Source: Anaerostipes caccae L1-92
Lineage (GTDB): Bacteria > Bacillota > Clostridia > Lachnospirales > Lachnospiraceae
Length of the DNA stretch: 64,000 nt
Assembly: GCF_014467075.1 (NCBI RefSeq)
Contig: NZ_AP023027.1
Location: forward strand, 2,421,501 to 2,485,500
Direction of reading: 5' to 3'
The position numbers and the translations under genes are program-made. Within the stretch, counting starts at the first letter, position 1. Every line of letters starts with the position of its first letter. Below the pieces are notes generated by a model. The model ran no database searches, was not told where the DNA came from, and saw only the letters and a program-made list of their open reading frames with translations. Positions 52,226 through 60,170 of the stretch are shown here, piece by piece.

Positions 52226-52385
52226 AACGTTACACCTCCATAAAAAATAAGTGGATAGTCAGACTATCCACTTTACATTCAAGCATGATTATAGAATCAA
52301 TTTCTTAAATATTAACCCAAGTCACTCTGGTGCTAAGGTGAGAGTGGATACTCTTCTTTCTTGTTCCTGCTGCTTCTCGCAACTC
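52226..52385 (-). promoter_or_regulatory. L20-type autoregulatory leader of infC-rpmI-rplT
   Basis: About 160-nt leader. A terminator stem (AGTGGATAG/CTATCCACT, 52250-52258 with 52264-52272) is followed by a T-rich tract (52241-52249 on the minus strand). An upstream TATCCACT (complement of 52343-52350) can pair with the AGTGGATA arm and so compete with the terminator. This matches the known L20 leader principle, in which L20 binding controls premature termination; family placement is by context. Confidence 0.75.
52241..52274 (-). terminator. attenuator terminator in the infC leader
   Basis: 9-bp stem with a 5-nt loop (AGTGGATAG, TCTGA, CTATCCACT reading on the minus strand) followed by TTATTTTTT, directly upstream of the infC ribosome site. 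Confidence 0.78.
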
Positions 52386-52390
52386 TTATT

Positions 52391-52419
52391 ATCATACAGT
52401 TAAAAACTGATTCTGTCAA
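52391..52419 (-). promoter_or_regulatory. promoter of infC-rpmI-rplT
   Basis: Minus strand TTGACA (52414-52419), 17-bp spacer, TATGAT (52391-52396). Confidence 0.8.
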
Positions 52420-52429
52420 CCACTTTTCG

Positions 52430-54025
52430 TTACTCTTTGCTGAATTCTACCAGTTCCAGCCCTTCGTTGCGGTCCAGAACAAATTGGATGCCCCATTCGT
52501 TTTTAAATAAAAGAAGCGGATTTCCTCTCATATCCCGGACTTTCTTTACCTCTGCAACGCCTTTTAACTTATTCATGTCTGTCTGGACATCCTTAATCCA
52601 GCGGATCGCCTGGTACGGAAGCGGCTCCAGACGGATCTCACAGTTGTATTCGTTCTCCAGGCGGTATTTCAGCACGTCAAACTGGAGTGTCCCGACCACT
52701 CCTACAATAATTTCCGCAAATCCTGCCTGATGCTCCTGGAAAATCTGGATGGCGCCTTCCTGGGCGATCTGTTCCACCCCTTTGACAAACTGCTTTCTCT
52801 TCATGGAGTCCAGCTGAATAACCCTGGCAAAATGCTCCGGCGCAAACGTAGGGATCCCCTCATACTCAAAGTCGTCTTTCGGCATGCAGACCGTGTCCCC
52901 GATGGAAAAGATGCCCGGATCAAACACACCGATGATGTCTCCGGCGTAGGCTTCGTCTACAATCTTCCTTTCCTGCGCCATGATCTGCTGCGGCTGGGAA
53001 AGGCGCATTTTCTTTTTGCTCTGTACATGCTTTACTTCCATGTTGGCTTCGAATTTACCGGAACATATTCTCATAAATGCGATTCTGTCCCTGTGGTTTT
53101 TATTCATATTTGCCTGGATCTTGAAGACAAAAGCAGAAAAATCATGTTCCGCAGGAGCAATCTCTGTTCCTTTCGATACTCTCGGAAGCGGCGCTGTGGT
53201 CATTTGAAGGAAGTGCTCCAAGAATGGCTGCACACCAAAGTTCGTCAGCGCAGATCCAAAAAATACCGGGGAAAGTTCTCCCTTATGCACTTTTTCCATG
53301 TCGAGAGGCTGGGATGCACCGTCCAGGAGTTCAATTTCTTCCATAAGATTTTCGTAGAAATCCTCTCCTATCATCTGCTCAGCCTGTCCGTCATCAATGG
53401 AAATGATGGTCTCTTTCGCCTCCTTGGAACCGCCTGTAGATACCGACTCAAATCCCAGAATCTCTCTGCTGTTTCTCTCATAGACTCCCTTAAACTCTTT
53501 TCCGCATCCGATCGGCCAGTTAACCGGACAGGTGTCAATCCCGAGCACCTTTTCAATATTATCCAGGAGTTCAAATGTATCTTTTGCCTCCCGGTCCATT
53601 TTATTGATAAAAGTAAAAATAGGAATGTGCCTCATGACACACACTTTAAATAATTTGATCGTCTGTGCCTCCACACCTTTGGACGCGTCAATGACCATCA
53701 CCGCACAGTCTGCAGCCATCAGAGTCCGGTAGGTATCCTCGGAAAAGTCCTCATGTCCCGGAGTGTCCAGAATATTGATGCAGTAGTCATCGTATTCAAA
53801 CTGAAGAACAGAGGAAGTCACAGAGATTCCCCTCTCCTTTTCAATTTCCATCCAGTCTGAGACTGCATGTTTTGCGTTGGCCTTTCCTTTTACCGAACCT
53901 GCCGTGTTGATCGCTCCCCCATATAACAAAAACTTTTCTGTAAGCGTTGTCTTACCTGCATCCGGGTGAGAGATGATCGCAAAAGTCCTCCTCCGTCCGA
54001 TTTCCTTTTCTATGCTGCCTGCCAT
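52430..54025 (-). CDS. prfC: peptide chain release factor 3
   Basis: GTPase of 531 aa that recycles release factors 1 and 2 from the ribosome. G motifs: SHPDAGKTTLTEKFLL (G1) near residue 20, DTPGHEDFSEDTYRTL (G3) near 88, FINKMDREAKD (G4) near 141. Usual length for RF3. It has the Firmicute prfC arrangement and lies upstream of infC but with a separate promoter for the latter. Confidence 0.96.
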   Translation of the reverse strand: MAGSIEKEIGRRRTFAIISHPDAGKTTLTEKFLLYGGAINTAGSVKGKANAKHAVSDWMEIEKERGISVTSSVLQFEYDDYCINILDTPGHEDFSEDTYRTLMAADCAVMVIDASKGVEAQTIKLFKVCVMRHIPIFTFINKMDREAKDTFELLDNIEKVLGIDTCPVNWPIGCGKEFKGVYERNSREILGFESVSTGGSKEAKETIISIDDGQAEQMIGEDFYENLMEEIELLDGASQPLDMEKVHKGELSPVFFGSALTNFGVQPFLEHFLQMTTAPLPRVSKGTEIAPAEHDFSAFVFKIQANMNKNHRDRIAFMRICSGKFEANMEVKHVQSKKKMRLSQPQQIMAQERKIVDEAYAGDIIGVFDPGIFSIGDTVCMPKDDFEYEGIPTFAPEHFARVIQLDSMKRKQFVKGVEQIAQEGAIQIFQEHQAGFAEIIVGVVGTLQFDVLKYRLENEYNCEIRLEPLPYQAIRWIKDVQTDMNKLKGVAEVKKVRDMRGNPLLLFKNEWGIQFVLDRNEGLELVEFSKE

Positions 54026-54168
54026 TCTATCTTCCTCTTTCCTTATTTCTTAAATTTATCCGCTATCTCATTCTATTTATTTGATAACATACCTAGTCAT
54101 ATTAGCATAACGGCAGACAAAATTCCACCCATATTTATATCAATGGCAGCTTTTATATAAGCATGACT

Positions 54169-54300
54169 AGAACAAAGTGGCAAGCCACTTCAACTCCCCA
54201 ACCCCTCAATCTTTGAGGGGCTTGATAACTTTGTGTGCCAGATGCGATTTGACGTAGTCAAATAATTTCCTTACGCATCTGTGTACATCCCGCGGAGCGT
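54169..54300. other. structured non-coding element between opuC operon and prfC
   Basis: The 367-bp gap between prfC and the transporter genes holds nested hairpins: AAGTGG/CCACTT (54175-54190), CCCCTCAA/TTGAGGGG (54202-54220), and AGATGCG/CGCATCT (54240-54246 with 54274-54280) enclosing ATTTGAC/GTCAAAT (54247-54263). An outer ACAAAGT/ACTTTGT pair also exists. A shorter related piece occurs near 32425-32459. I see no convincing gene; a small frame at 54206-54403 overlaps the structure. No known RNA family is recognised. Confidence 0.45.
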
Positions 54301-54340
54301 TTTTTATTTGATAGGGAAGGTCGTAGAACTTTCCTATGAA

Positions 54341-54379
54341 ATAAAAAAATGAAACGCCTGCAGGAAATCTGCAGACGCT
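54341..54379 (-). terminator. terminator of the OpuC-type operon
   Basis: Minus strand GCGTCTGCAG, 5-nt loop, CTGCAGGCGT, then TTTCATTTTTTT, just after the stop codon at 54393. Confidence 0.72.
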
Positions 54380-54392
54380 TCTCTTAGATCTT

Positions 54393-55970
54393 CTATTTTT
54401 CAATAATTCCCTGTTCTACAAGGTAATCATGTGCCGCTTCTCTCGGTTCCTTTCCAAGTTCATCGACCTCATAATTCATTTCCATCATGGCATCATTCGT
54501 CAAGACAGCACTCAATTCGTTAATAACCTTTTCGAGTTCCGGATACTTTTTAAGCGTATCCTCCCTGATAACCGGCACTGCATAATATGGCGGAAAATAT
54601 TTTTTGTCATCTTCCAGCACTTTCAGCTTAAACTTCTTTAGCAGGCCGTCTGTGGCAAACGCATCCACTACGTCAACTTTTTTATTTTCCAAGGCTGTAT
54701 ATCTCGGTGAGCCGTCAATTCCCGTCTCATTCTTAAACTTAAAACCATAAGTTTCACATAATCCTGGGATACCGTCGGCACGGTTTAAAAATTCCAGAGT
54801 GGATCCGATGCTCAGCTGTGAGCCGACTCCCCGTAAATCGCTGATTTTGTTCAGATTATATTTTTTTGCGGTCTCTTTGGTCACAGCCAGTGTATAGGTA
54901 TTGTTAAACTTCGTCTGATCCAGGACTTCAAAATTATTCTTTTCCTTAAAATATTTCTTCAGAGTATTGTAGACTTTATCCATGTCATTGGTGGATTCTT
55001 CTTTCAGAATATTCATATATGCGGTTCCTGTGTATTCCACATACATGTCAATCTCCCCTTTGTCCTGTGCCTCATAGCAGACTTCACTGCCTCCCAGGTT
55101 CTCACGGCGGTCCACTTTGATGTCCGTTTTATCCTCGATCACATCGGCGTAGAGGTTGCAGAGGACCAGCTGTTCCGTGAAATCCTTACTTCCGATGGCA
55201 ATCCTCTTATCATCTCCCTTGAAGCTTCCAATTATAGAATTGCCCATGATGGCAGCCACCAGAATTCCTACCAGTACAAGCACACCTTTCTGGCGTCTTC
55301 TCTTTCTTTTTAACTGTTCTTTTGAACCCTCATATCCCTGCTGCAGGCTGATCGGCGTCACAAGTTTTTCAATCAGTCCTGTGAGATAATCTACCAGAAG
55401 TGCCAGGATACAGGACGGGATAGCCCCTGCCAGGATCTGGGCGTTATTCACTGTACGGATTCCTGAAAACACCAGATATCCGAGTCCTCCGGCACCAATA
55501 AATGCGGCCATAGTCATAAGCCCCACCGCGGTTACCGCAGAAATCCTCACACCTGCCATGATGATCGGCAGGGCCAGAGGAATTTTTATTTTAAACAGCA
55601 CCTGTGCTTTTGTTAATCCGATTCCTTTGGCCGCTTCCACCATTTCCGGACTGATACTGTTAATACCGGTAAATGTATTCTTTATGATCGGAAGCAGGGA
55701 ATAAATAATGACCATCACAACAGCCGGCAGGGTACCGATTCCCAACAGAGGAATGGACAGTCCCAAAAGCGCCATGCTCGGGATCGCCTGTACTACATTT
55801 GCGACTCCAAGAACTGGTTTATTCAGGTTCTTTACATAGCTGATCAGGATACCGAGAGGGACACCGACGAGAATGGAGCAGCCCACTGCGATGGCGGTGA
55901 GTTCGATATGTTCTGTCACCAGAGATAAAATCTGTTCTTTATTTTGTATCATATACTGAATAAATTCCAT
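54393..55970 (-). CDS. OpuC-type transporter: permease fused to substrate-binding domain
   Basis: Membrane protein of 525 aa. N-terminal permease (about 1-240, six helices with the GVANVVQAIPSMALLGLSIPL and EAAKGIGLTKAQVLFKIKIPLA coupling region) is joined by a basic linker and one membrane segment to a C-terminal binding domain of the OpuAC/ProX group (IAIGSKDFTEQLVLCNLYAD, GEIDMYVEYTGTA, FATDGLLKKF). This permits uptake of a quaternary amine such as glycine betaine, choline or carnitine. Streptococcal ergothioneine importers share the fused form, so that is an alternative. The gene starts 4 bp after the ATPase. Confidence 0.88.
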   Translation of the reverse strand: MEFIQYMIQNKEQILSLVTEHIELTAIAVGCSILVGVPLGILISYVKNLNKPVLGVANVVQAIPSMALLGLSIPLLGIGTLPAVVMVIIYSLLPIIKNTFTGINSISPEMVEAAKGIGLTKAQVLFKIKIPLALPIIMAGVRISAVTAVGLMTMAAFIGAGGLGYLVFSGIRTVNNAQILAGAIPSCILALLVDYLTGLIEKLVTPISLQQGYEGSKEQLKRKRRRQKGVLVLVGILVAAIMGNSIIGSFKGDDKRIAIGSKDFTEQLVLCNLYADVIEDKTDIKVDRRENLGGSEVCYEAQDKGEIDMYVEYTGTAYMNILKEESTNDMDKVYNTLKKYFKEKNNFEVLDQTKFNNTYTLAVTKETAKKYNLNKISDLRGVGSQLSIGSTLEFLNRADGIPGLCETYGFKFKNETGIDGSPRYTALENKKVDVVDAFATDGLLKKFKLKVLEDDKKYFPPYYAVPVIREDTLKKYPELEKVINELSAVLTNDAMMEMNYEVDELGKEPREAAHDYLVEQGIIEK

Positions 55971-55973
55971 CGG

Positions 55974-57155
55974 TTACACCTCCTTCTCTGTCATGTCTTG
56001 TTGGCCTTCATCTGACGTCCAGTCCTCTGTGTCTTCCTCATCTTCTGTTAGATACTGCTGGCTCAGCGTAGAGATCAGATTGCTGTTTGTGATCAGTCCA
56101 AGTACCTTTTCATTTTCATCAACTACAGGAATATTTCCTACATCATATTCGTCAATCAGTTTTAAAAGCTGCAGGATATTGTCATCCGGACTTGCAGTCA
56201 AAACATCTGTCTTCATCATGGTCTCCGCTGCAGCCAGCGGATTCTTGGCACGGTACAGGGCTTTTCTGTTGATCATTCCCTGAAGTTTCCTGTTTTCGTC
56301 CACTACTAACAGCGTATCTACATGCCGTTCTTTCATCCTTTTGACACATCGGGTCCTGGAGAGGTCACCGGTACAGGTGACGGGATTTTCAATCATAATA
56401 TCCTCCACCTTTATGTACTCCGGCGACCCCCAGATACGGTTCTTCCCTACGAAGTTTTCCACGAACTCGTTTGCGGGATTTTTCAGGATTTCTTCCGGTG
56501 TATCATATTGGAGAATATGGCCGTCTTTCATGATGCAGATTTTGTCTGCGATCTTGATCGCCTCATCCATATCGTGGGTGACAAATACGATGGTTTTGTC
56601 CACTTTCTCATGGAGAGCAATCAGCTCGTCCTGAAGGCTGACCCTTGTCATTGGGTCCAGTGCCGAAAAAGGCTCGTCCATCAGCATAATCTTAGGATTG
56701 TTGGCGAGTGCCCTGGCAACGCCGACACGCTGCTGCTGCCCGCCGCTCAGATCATTGGGATACCGGTCCAGAAATTCATCTCCGTTAAGGCCGACCATAT
56801 CCATAAGATATTCCGTATTCTTGCTGATCTGTTCTTCGTCCTTTTTTTCTAATCTTTGAATCAGTTCGATGTTCTCTCTGACCGTCATGTGGGGAAACAG
56901 CCCGGCCTGCTGTATCACATATCCGATACTGCGCCGCATCTCGACTTTATTCATATCTTCAATGTCTTTTCCGTCGATGAAAATCTTGCCTTTCGTCGGC
57001 CGGATCAGCCGGTTGATCATCTTCAGCGTCGTGGTCTTTCCGCAGCCGCTGGAACCGATGATCGCCACCAGTTCCCCATCTTCAATCGTCAGAGAGATAT
57101 CCGACAGGACTTTATTATCTTTAAAACTCTTAGTTACATGTTGAAACTCTATCAT
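55974..57155 (-). CDS. OpuCA-like ATP-binding protein with tandem CBS domains
   Basis: ATPase subunit of the same importer, 393 aa. Walker A GSSGCGKTTTLKMINRL near residue 35, signature LSGGQQQRVGVARAL near 135, Walker B MLMDEPFSALDPMT, and the switch FVTHDMDEA. Two CBS domains (about residues 250-375, GMINRKAL... and VDENEKVLGLI) are usual for osmolyte transporters sensing ionic strength or nucleotides. First gene of the two-gene operon. Confidence 0.92.
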   Translation of the reverse strand: MIEFQHVTKSFKDNKVLSDISLTIEDGELVAIIGSSGCGKTTTLKMINRLIRPTKGKIFIDGKDIEDMNKVEMRRSIGYVIQQAGLFPHMTVRENIELIQRLEKKDEEQISKNTEYLMDMVGLNGDEFLDRYPNDLSGGQQQRVGVARALANNPKIMLMDEPFSALDPMTRVSLQDELIALHEKVDKTIVFVTHDMDEAIKIADKICIMKDGHILQYDTPEEILKNPANEFVENFVGKNRIWGSPEYIKVEDIMIENPVTCTGDLSRTRCVKRMKERHVDTLLVVDENRKLQGMINRKALYRAKNPLAAAETMMKTDVLTASPDDNILQLLKLIDEYDVGNIPVVDENEKVLGLITNSNLISTLSQQYLTEDEEDTEDWTSDEGQQDMTEKEV

Positions 57156-57183
57156 TCAATTCACTCCTTTTGTATAAACAGTC

Positions 57184-57213
57184 AAAAGGATCTGTATCTC
57201 TCCAGATCCTTTT
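57184..57213 (-). other. hairpin in the OpuC operon leader
   Basis: Perfect 11-bp stem AAAAGGATCTG / CAGATCCTTTT with an 8-nt loop, 29 bp upstream of the ATPase start. It could be an attenuator or an end of an upstream transcript; no known family. Confidence 0.4.
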
Positions 57214-57315
57214 ATTCTGTTTTCTATAAAACAAATTTCATTTGTCTATTATAGAATTGTCAGCACTGTATTTTCTAGTTTACCATATTTAAAAAACTTT
57301 TTCCACTCAGGCACA

Positions 57316-57350
57316 AAGGGGCACTGTACATCTGCTGTACAGTGCCCCTT
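57316..57350. repeat. 15-bp perfect inverted repeat after the SPL gene
   Basis: AAGGGGCACTGTACA and TGTACAGTGCCCCTT enclose TCTGC. It lies 12 bp past the SPL stop and could end that transcript, but no T-run follows closely. Confidence 0.5.
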
Positions 57351-57361
57351 GTGATACGTTC

Positions 57362-58258
57362 TTAAAACTGGTCAAAAAAACTCATTTGTCTGGCTTCATA
57401 CGGACGCCGGTATGCCGTAATGATATGACGCATATTAAACAGGATGCCCGCATCATTGCAGGCGGCCGCAAACCGGCTCCACAGCTGTTTTGCATGCGGA
57501 CTGGCACACTGATACCGGTCTCCATATCTCTTCTTATATTTTTCCCTCAAATTGTCATCCGGAAACAGTCTGTCCAGTTTCTCAAAATACCATTCTCTCT
57601 GATTCTGCCTCAATGTCACTCCAAAGGCAGGATAGATAAAATCTGCTCCGCATTCTTTCGCCTTCTTTACGATACCAAGAATATTTTCTTCTGTATCCTC
57701 GATCCACGGAAGCACCGGCATCATTAAAATTCCTGCAAAAATCCCCGCGTCTTTGAGTTTTGCAAGAGCCTCAAAACGTTCAGATGACAGGGATACTCCC
57801 GGCTCTATCTTTTTACACATGGAATCATCACAGGTTGTAATGGTCAGCTTGCAGATCACCGGGGAGTGTTCTTTTATTTCTTCGAGTATGTCAATATCTC
57901 TTGTGATCATGGCGCTTTTCGTAGCGATGGCGCTGCCGAATCCAAATGCGTTCAGAAGCTCCTGAGCATGCCTGGTCAGCATCAGCTCTTTTTCAAAAGG
58001 ATTGTACGGATCACTCATGGCTCCGGTTGCCACAACTCCCTTTTTTGTTTTCCTTCTCAGATCATCCCGGATGATTTCCAGGGCATGTTCTTTCGCTTTC
58101 ACCTGATCAAAATTCTCAATATGATAACAGTCACTCCGGCTGTCACAATAAATACAGCCGTGGCAGCAGCCACGGTATATATTCATGTTATAATCTCCGC
58201 CGAACCAGGAGTCTCCCGGTCCTTTGGTGATGATATGTTTTGCTTTTACATAATCCAT
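57362..58258 (-). CDS. SPL-family radical SAM protein
   Basis: Radical SAM enzyme of 298 aa in the spore photoproduct lyase-like family. The 4Fe-4S ligands are in RGCCHGCIYCDSR (CxxxCxxC) near residue 32, then ATGAMSDPYNPFEKE and ITTCDDSMCKKIEPG. The C-terminal part differs from true SplB, so repair of spore photoproduct is not assured; sugar or nucleotide modification is equally possible. Last gene of a three-gene operon with a GyrI-like and a WYL protein. Confidence 0.85.
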   Translation of the reverse strand: MDYVKAKHIITKGPGDSWFGGDYNMNIYRGCCHGCIYCDSRSDCYHIENFDQVKAKEHALEIIRDDLRRKTKKGVVATGAMSDPYNPFEKELMLTRHAQELLNAFGFGSAIATKSAMITRDIDILEEIKEHSPVICKLTITTCDDSMCKKIEPGVSLSSERFEALAKLKDAGIFAGILMMPVLPWIEDTEENILGIVKKAKECGADFIYPAFGVTLRQNQREWYFEKLDRLFPDDNLREKYKKRYGDRYQCASPHAKQLWSRFAAACNDAGILFNMRHIITAYRRPYEARQMSFFDQF

Positions 58259-58267
58259 TCTTATGAA

Positions 58268-58729
58268 TCACTCCTTCAGTGCAATATACATATGGATTTC
58301 TGAGTCTTCCAGCGTGCCTCCCGGCTGATACTCTTCAAAGTCTCCAGTAAAGCTGCGGTTTAAATCCATCTTCCACAGCTTGATCCAAAACTCGCTCACC
58401 GCTTTCTGCATATGTCCCCGGACAATAAACTTTGCATATTTTCCTTTTGGAATTACAGTAAAGGTGAGCCCTTCCTGATTCCGCTCAGTGCTGCTGACCT
58501 CACATCCTACCGTAATCTGATATTCCTGCATATTCTCATCATTGTAATCAGAATACAGACCGATACTCTTTTCGTTTACTTTGTTTGAGATATTAAAAAA
58601 AATTCCTTCTTCAAAAAACCGCCCCCACAAGGACCCGATCACCATTCCGGCATCCGGTGCATCATTGGATGTCCTCGCGCTGATCCCTGCAACCATCTTT
58701 TCTTCTAATTCTACCACTTCATAGTTCAT
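58268..58729 (-). CDS. GyrI-like small-molecule-binding protein
   Basis: Stand-alone effector-binding domain of 153 aa: start VVELEEKMVAGISART, middle GSLWGRFFEEGIFF, end GDFEEYQPGGTLEDSEIH. The family binds hydrophobic drugs or blocks gyrase toxins; stand-alone forms often pair with a WYL or MerR regulator. It follows the WYL gene by 64 bp and precedes the SPL gene by 9 bp. Function beyond ligand binding is not evident. Confidence 0.8.
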   Translation of the reverse strand: MNYEVVELEEKMVAGISARTSNDAPDAGMVIGSLWGRFFEEGIFFNISNKVNEKSIGLYSDYNDENMQEYQITVGCEVSSTERNQEGLTFTVIPKGKYAKFIVRGHMQKAVSEFWIKLWKMDLNRSFTGDFEEYQPGGTLEDSEIHMYIALKE

Positions 58730-58770
58730 AATTGTTCCTCCATTGTTTTTTCTTTATTGTACAACAGAGA

Positions 58771-58793
58771 ACCTGACAGCTGTCTGTCAGGTT
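58771..58793. repeat. short inverted repeat after the WYL gene
   Basis: AACCTGACAG and CTGTCAGGTT arms with a 3-nt centre directly after the WYL stop. It may act as a weak terminator or as processing site; T-run is poor. Confidence 0.4.
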
Positions 58794-59699
58794 TTAAATG
58801 TTTTCTTCATATTGTCCCGCCATAAGGCGGAGACGGCGTTTCATTTCGCTGCGGACTTCTTTTGGCCCCAGCACCACAAGCCCCGGGCCGAAGGATAGAA
58901 GCCATCCATACAGCCATTCTTCATCTGCACAAGGAAATGTGATATAAAAAGCCTCCTTCTCCTCTCTGATCCAGTCCGGATCGAATTCATCATAGACGCG
59001 GAATCCAAGACTTTTCTCTGCCCTGACGGATACTTCCATATCCTTTTTTTCTTCCAGAGACGGCATTGTTTTCATATCCCGAATGTCTTTTCTCAAAAAG
59101 CGTTCTTCTGTTTTTACCAAATTTTTAAGCCTCTTGAGCTTAAAGATCCGTATCTCCCCGCTCTTTTTGCAGAATGCCGTGAGATACCAGTCCATGCCGC
59201 GGAAATACAGCTGCATGGGCTCTGCTTCCCTTCTGGAATATTCGCCCTTTGCATTATAGTAATCAAATATGACCACTTCCCTGTTAAGGATCGCTTCTTT
59301 CAGTGTTTCAAACAGTTCCTTTTCTCCTCTTGGGTTCCACCGTGAAAAGTCCACATAGACCCAGTTCTCATCGTCCTTCTGGAACAGGCTGGACAATCTG
59401 GATAAGAGTTTTTTGGCATCCATGTGATTCGTGACTGCCATGCATTGAAGTGAGAGAAGAATCTGACTTTGTTCCTCTTCCGTAAGGGCAGACTTGTCCA
59501 TGACGAAGTCTTCCAGCAGGCCAATGCCCCCTCCCTTTCCCTGAGTGCAGTATACCGGTATGCCCGCACTGCTGAGTGCATCGATGTCCCGGTAGATCGT
59601 TCTCACCGAAACCTCAAACCTCTCGGCGAGCTCCGGTGCTGTCACTTTCTTTTTCTCCAGCAAAATATAAATGATCTCAAATAAACGGCTGCTTGTCAT
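58794..59699 (-). CDS. YafY/WYL-domain transcriptional regulator
   Basis: Regulator of 301 aa. Winged helix at the start (LLEKKKVTAPELAERFEVSV then RTIYRDIDALSSAGIPV), a helical linker, then a WYL domain at about residues 135-230 (DYYNAKGEYSRREAEPMQLY then FRGMDWYLTAFCKKSGEIRI) and a C-terminal WCX-type part. Binds ligands or nucleic acids to control nearby genes. It heads the operon with the GyrI-like and SPL genes. Confidence 0.88.
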   Translation of the reverse strand: MTSSRLFEIIYILLEKKKVTAPELAERFEVSVRTIYRDIDALSSAGIPVYCTQGKGGGIGLLEDFVMDKSALTEEEQSQILLSLQCMAVTNHMDAKKLLSRLSSLFQKDDENWVYVDFSRWNPRGEKELFETLKEAILNREVVIFDYYNAKGEYSRREAEPMQLYFRGMDWYLTAFCKKSGEIRIFKLKRLKNLVKTEERFLRKDIRDMKTMPSLEEKKDMEVSVRAEKSLGFRVYDEFDPDWIREEKEAFYITFPCADEEWLYGWLLSFGPGLVVLGPKEVRSEMKRRLRLMAGQYEENI

Positions 59700-59731
59700 A
59701 AATATCCCCTTTTACCTTTGTATAATACATG

Positions 59732-59776
59732 AAATTACAAACCGAGAGTAAAAAAATCACCCTCGGTTTGTAATTT
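59732..59776. terminator. terminator-like inverted repeat after rnlB
   Basis: AAATTACAAACCGAG (59732-59746) and CTCGGTTTGTAATTT (59762-59776) form a 15-bp stem with a T/A-rich loop, between the WYL start and the rnlB-like stop. Confidence 0.65.
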
Positions 59777-59793
59777 AAATATTCTATTTAGTC

Positions 59794-60144
59794 TCAAATA
59801 CATTTCCCTGTCTTCAGCAAAAACTTCAAACTATTTGTAATTGTAGATCGTTCTAAAATCTCTTCATTATTTTGAAAGAACCTTTTACTTACTTCATTCA
59901 CTGTATCATCAAGCTCTTTTTTGATCTTAAATGATTTTAAATCTATTTTTCCGTCCAATACCTCTGCTTCTAGATACCTATTACTATTTGTCCCATTTAT
60001 TAATGTTAAGTCAAAGATAACTATTCCGGTATAACCACTTATTTCTGATTCTACCTCATCTAAATTGTTGATAGGGCTATCATATGAAGTCGCAATAATC
60101 AGATAAATATTATTGTGTATTTTTTTTACAGCAAAGTTCTTCAT
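59794..60144 (-). CDS. rnlB: RnlB-like antitoxin
   Basis: Protein of 116 aa. The length, the position directly after rnlA and the pattern (KKIHNNIYLIIATSYDSPIN, GYTGIVIFDLTLINGTNSNR, LDDTVNEVSKRFFQN) resemble RnlB, the antidote to the mRNA endonuclease RnlA. It would bind and silence the toxin in the cytoplasm. ATG 60144 is preferred (GGTGG 8 nt upstream); the frame opens at GTG 60156. Recognition is moderate, resting partly on the neighbour. Confidence 0.72.
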   Translation of the reverse strand: MKNFAVKKIHNNIYLIIATSYDSPINNLDEVESEISGYTGIVIFDLTLINGTNSNRYLEAEVLDGKIDLKSFKIKKELDDTVNEVSKRFFQNNEEILERSTITNSLKFLLKTGKCI

Positions 60145-60170
60145 TATAGCCACCACCTTTCTATTTCTCT

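Noticed and set aside
54206..54403. Small open frame of 65 codons on the minus strand
   Set aside because: It overlaps a highly structured region and the end of the transporter gene; no ribosome site at its start and no recognisable domain.
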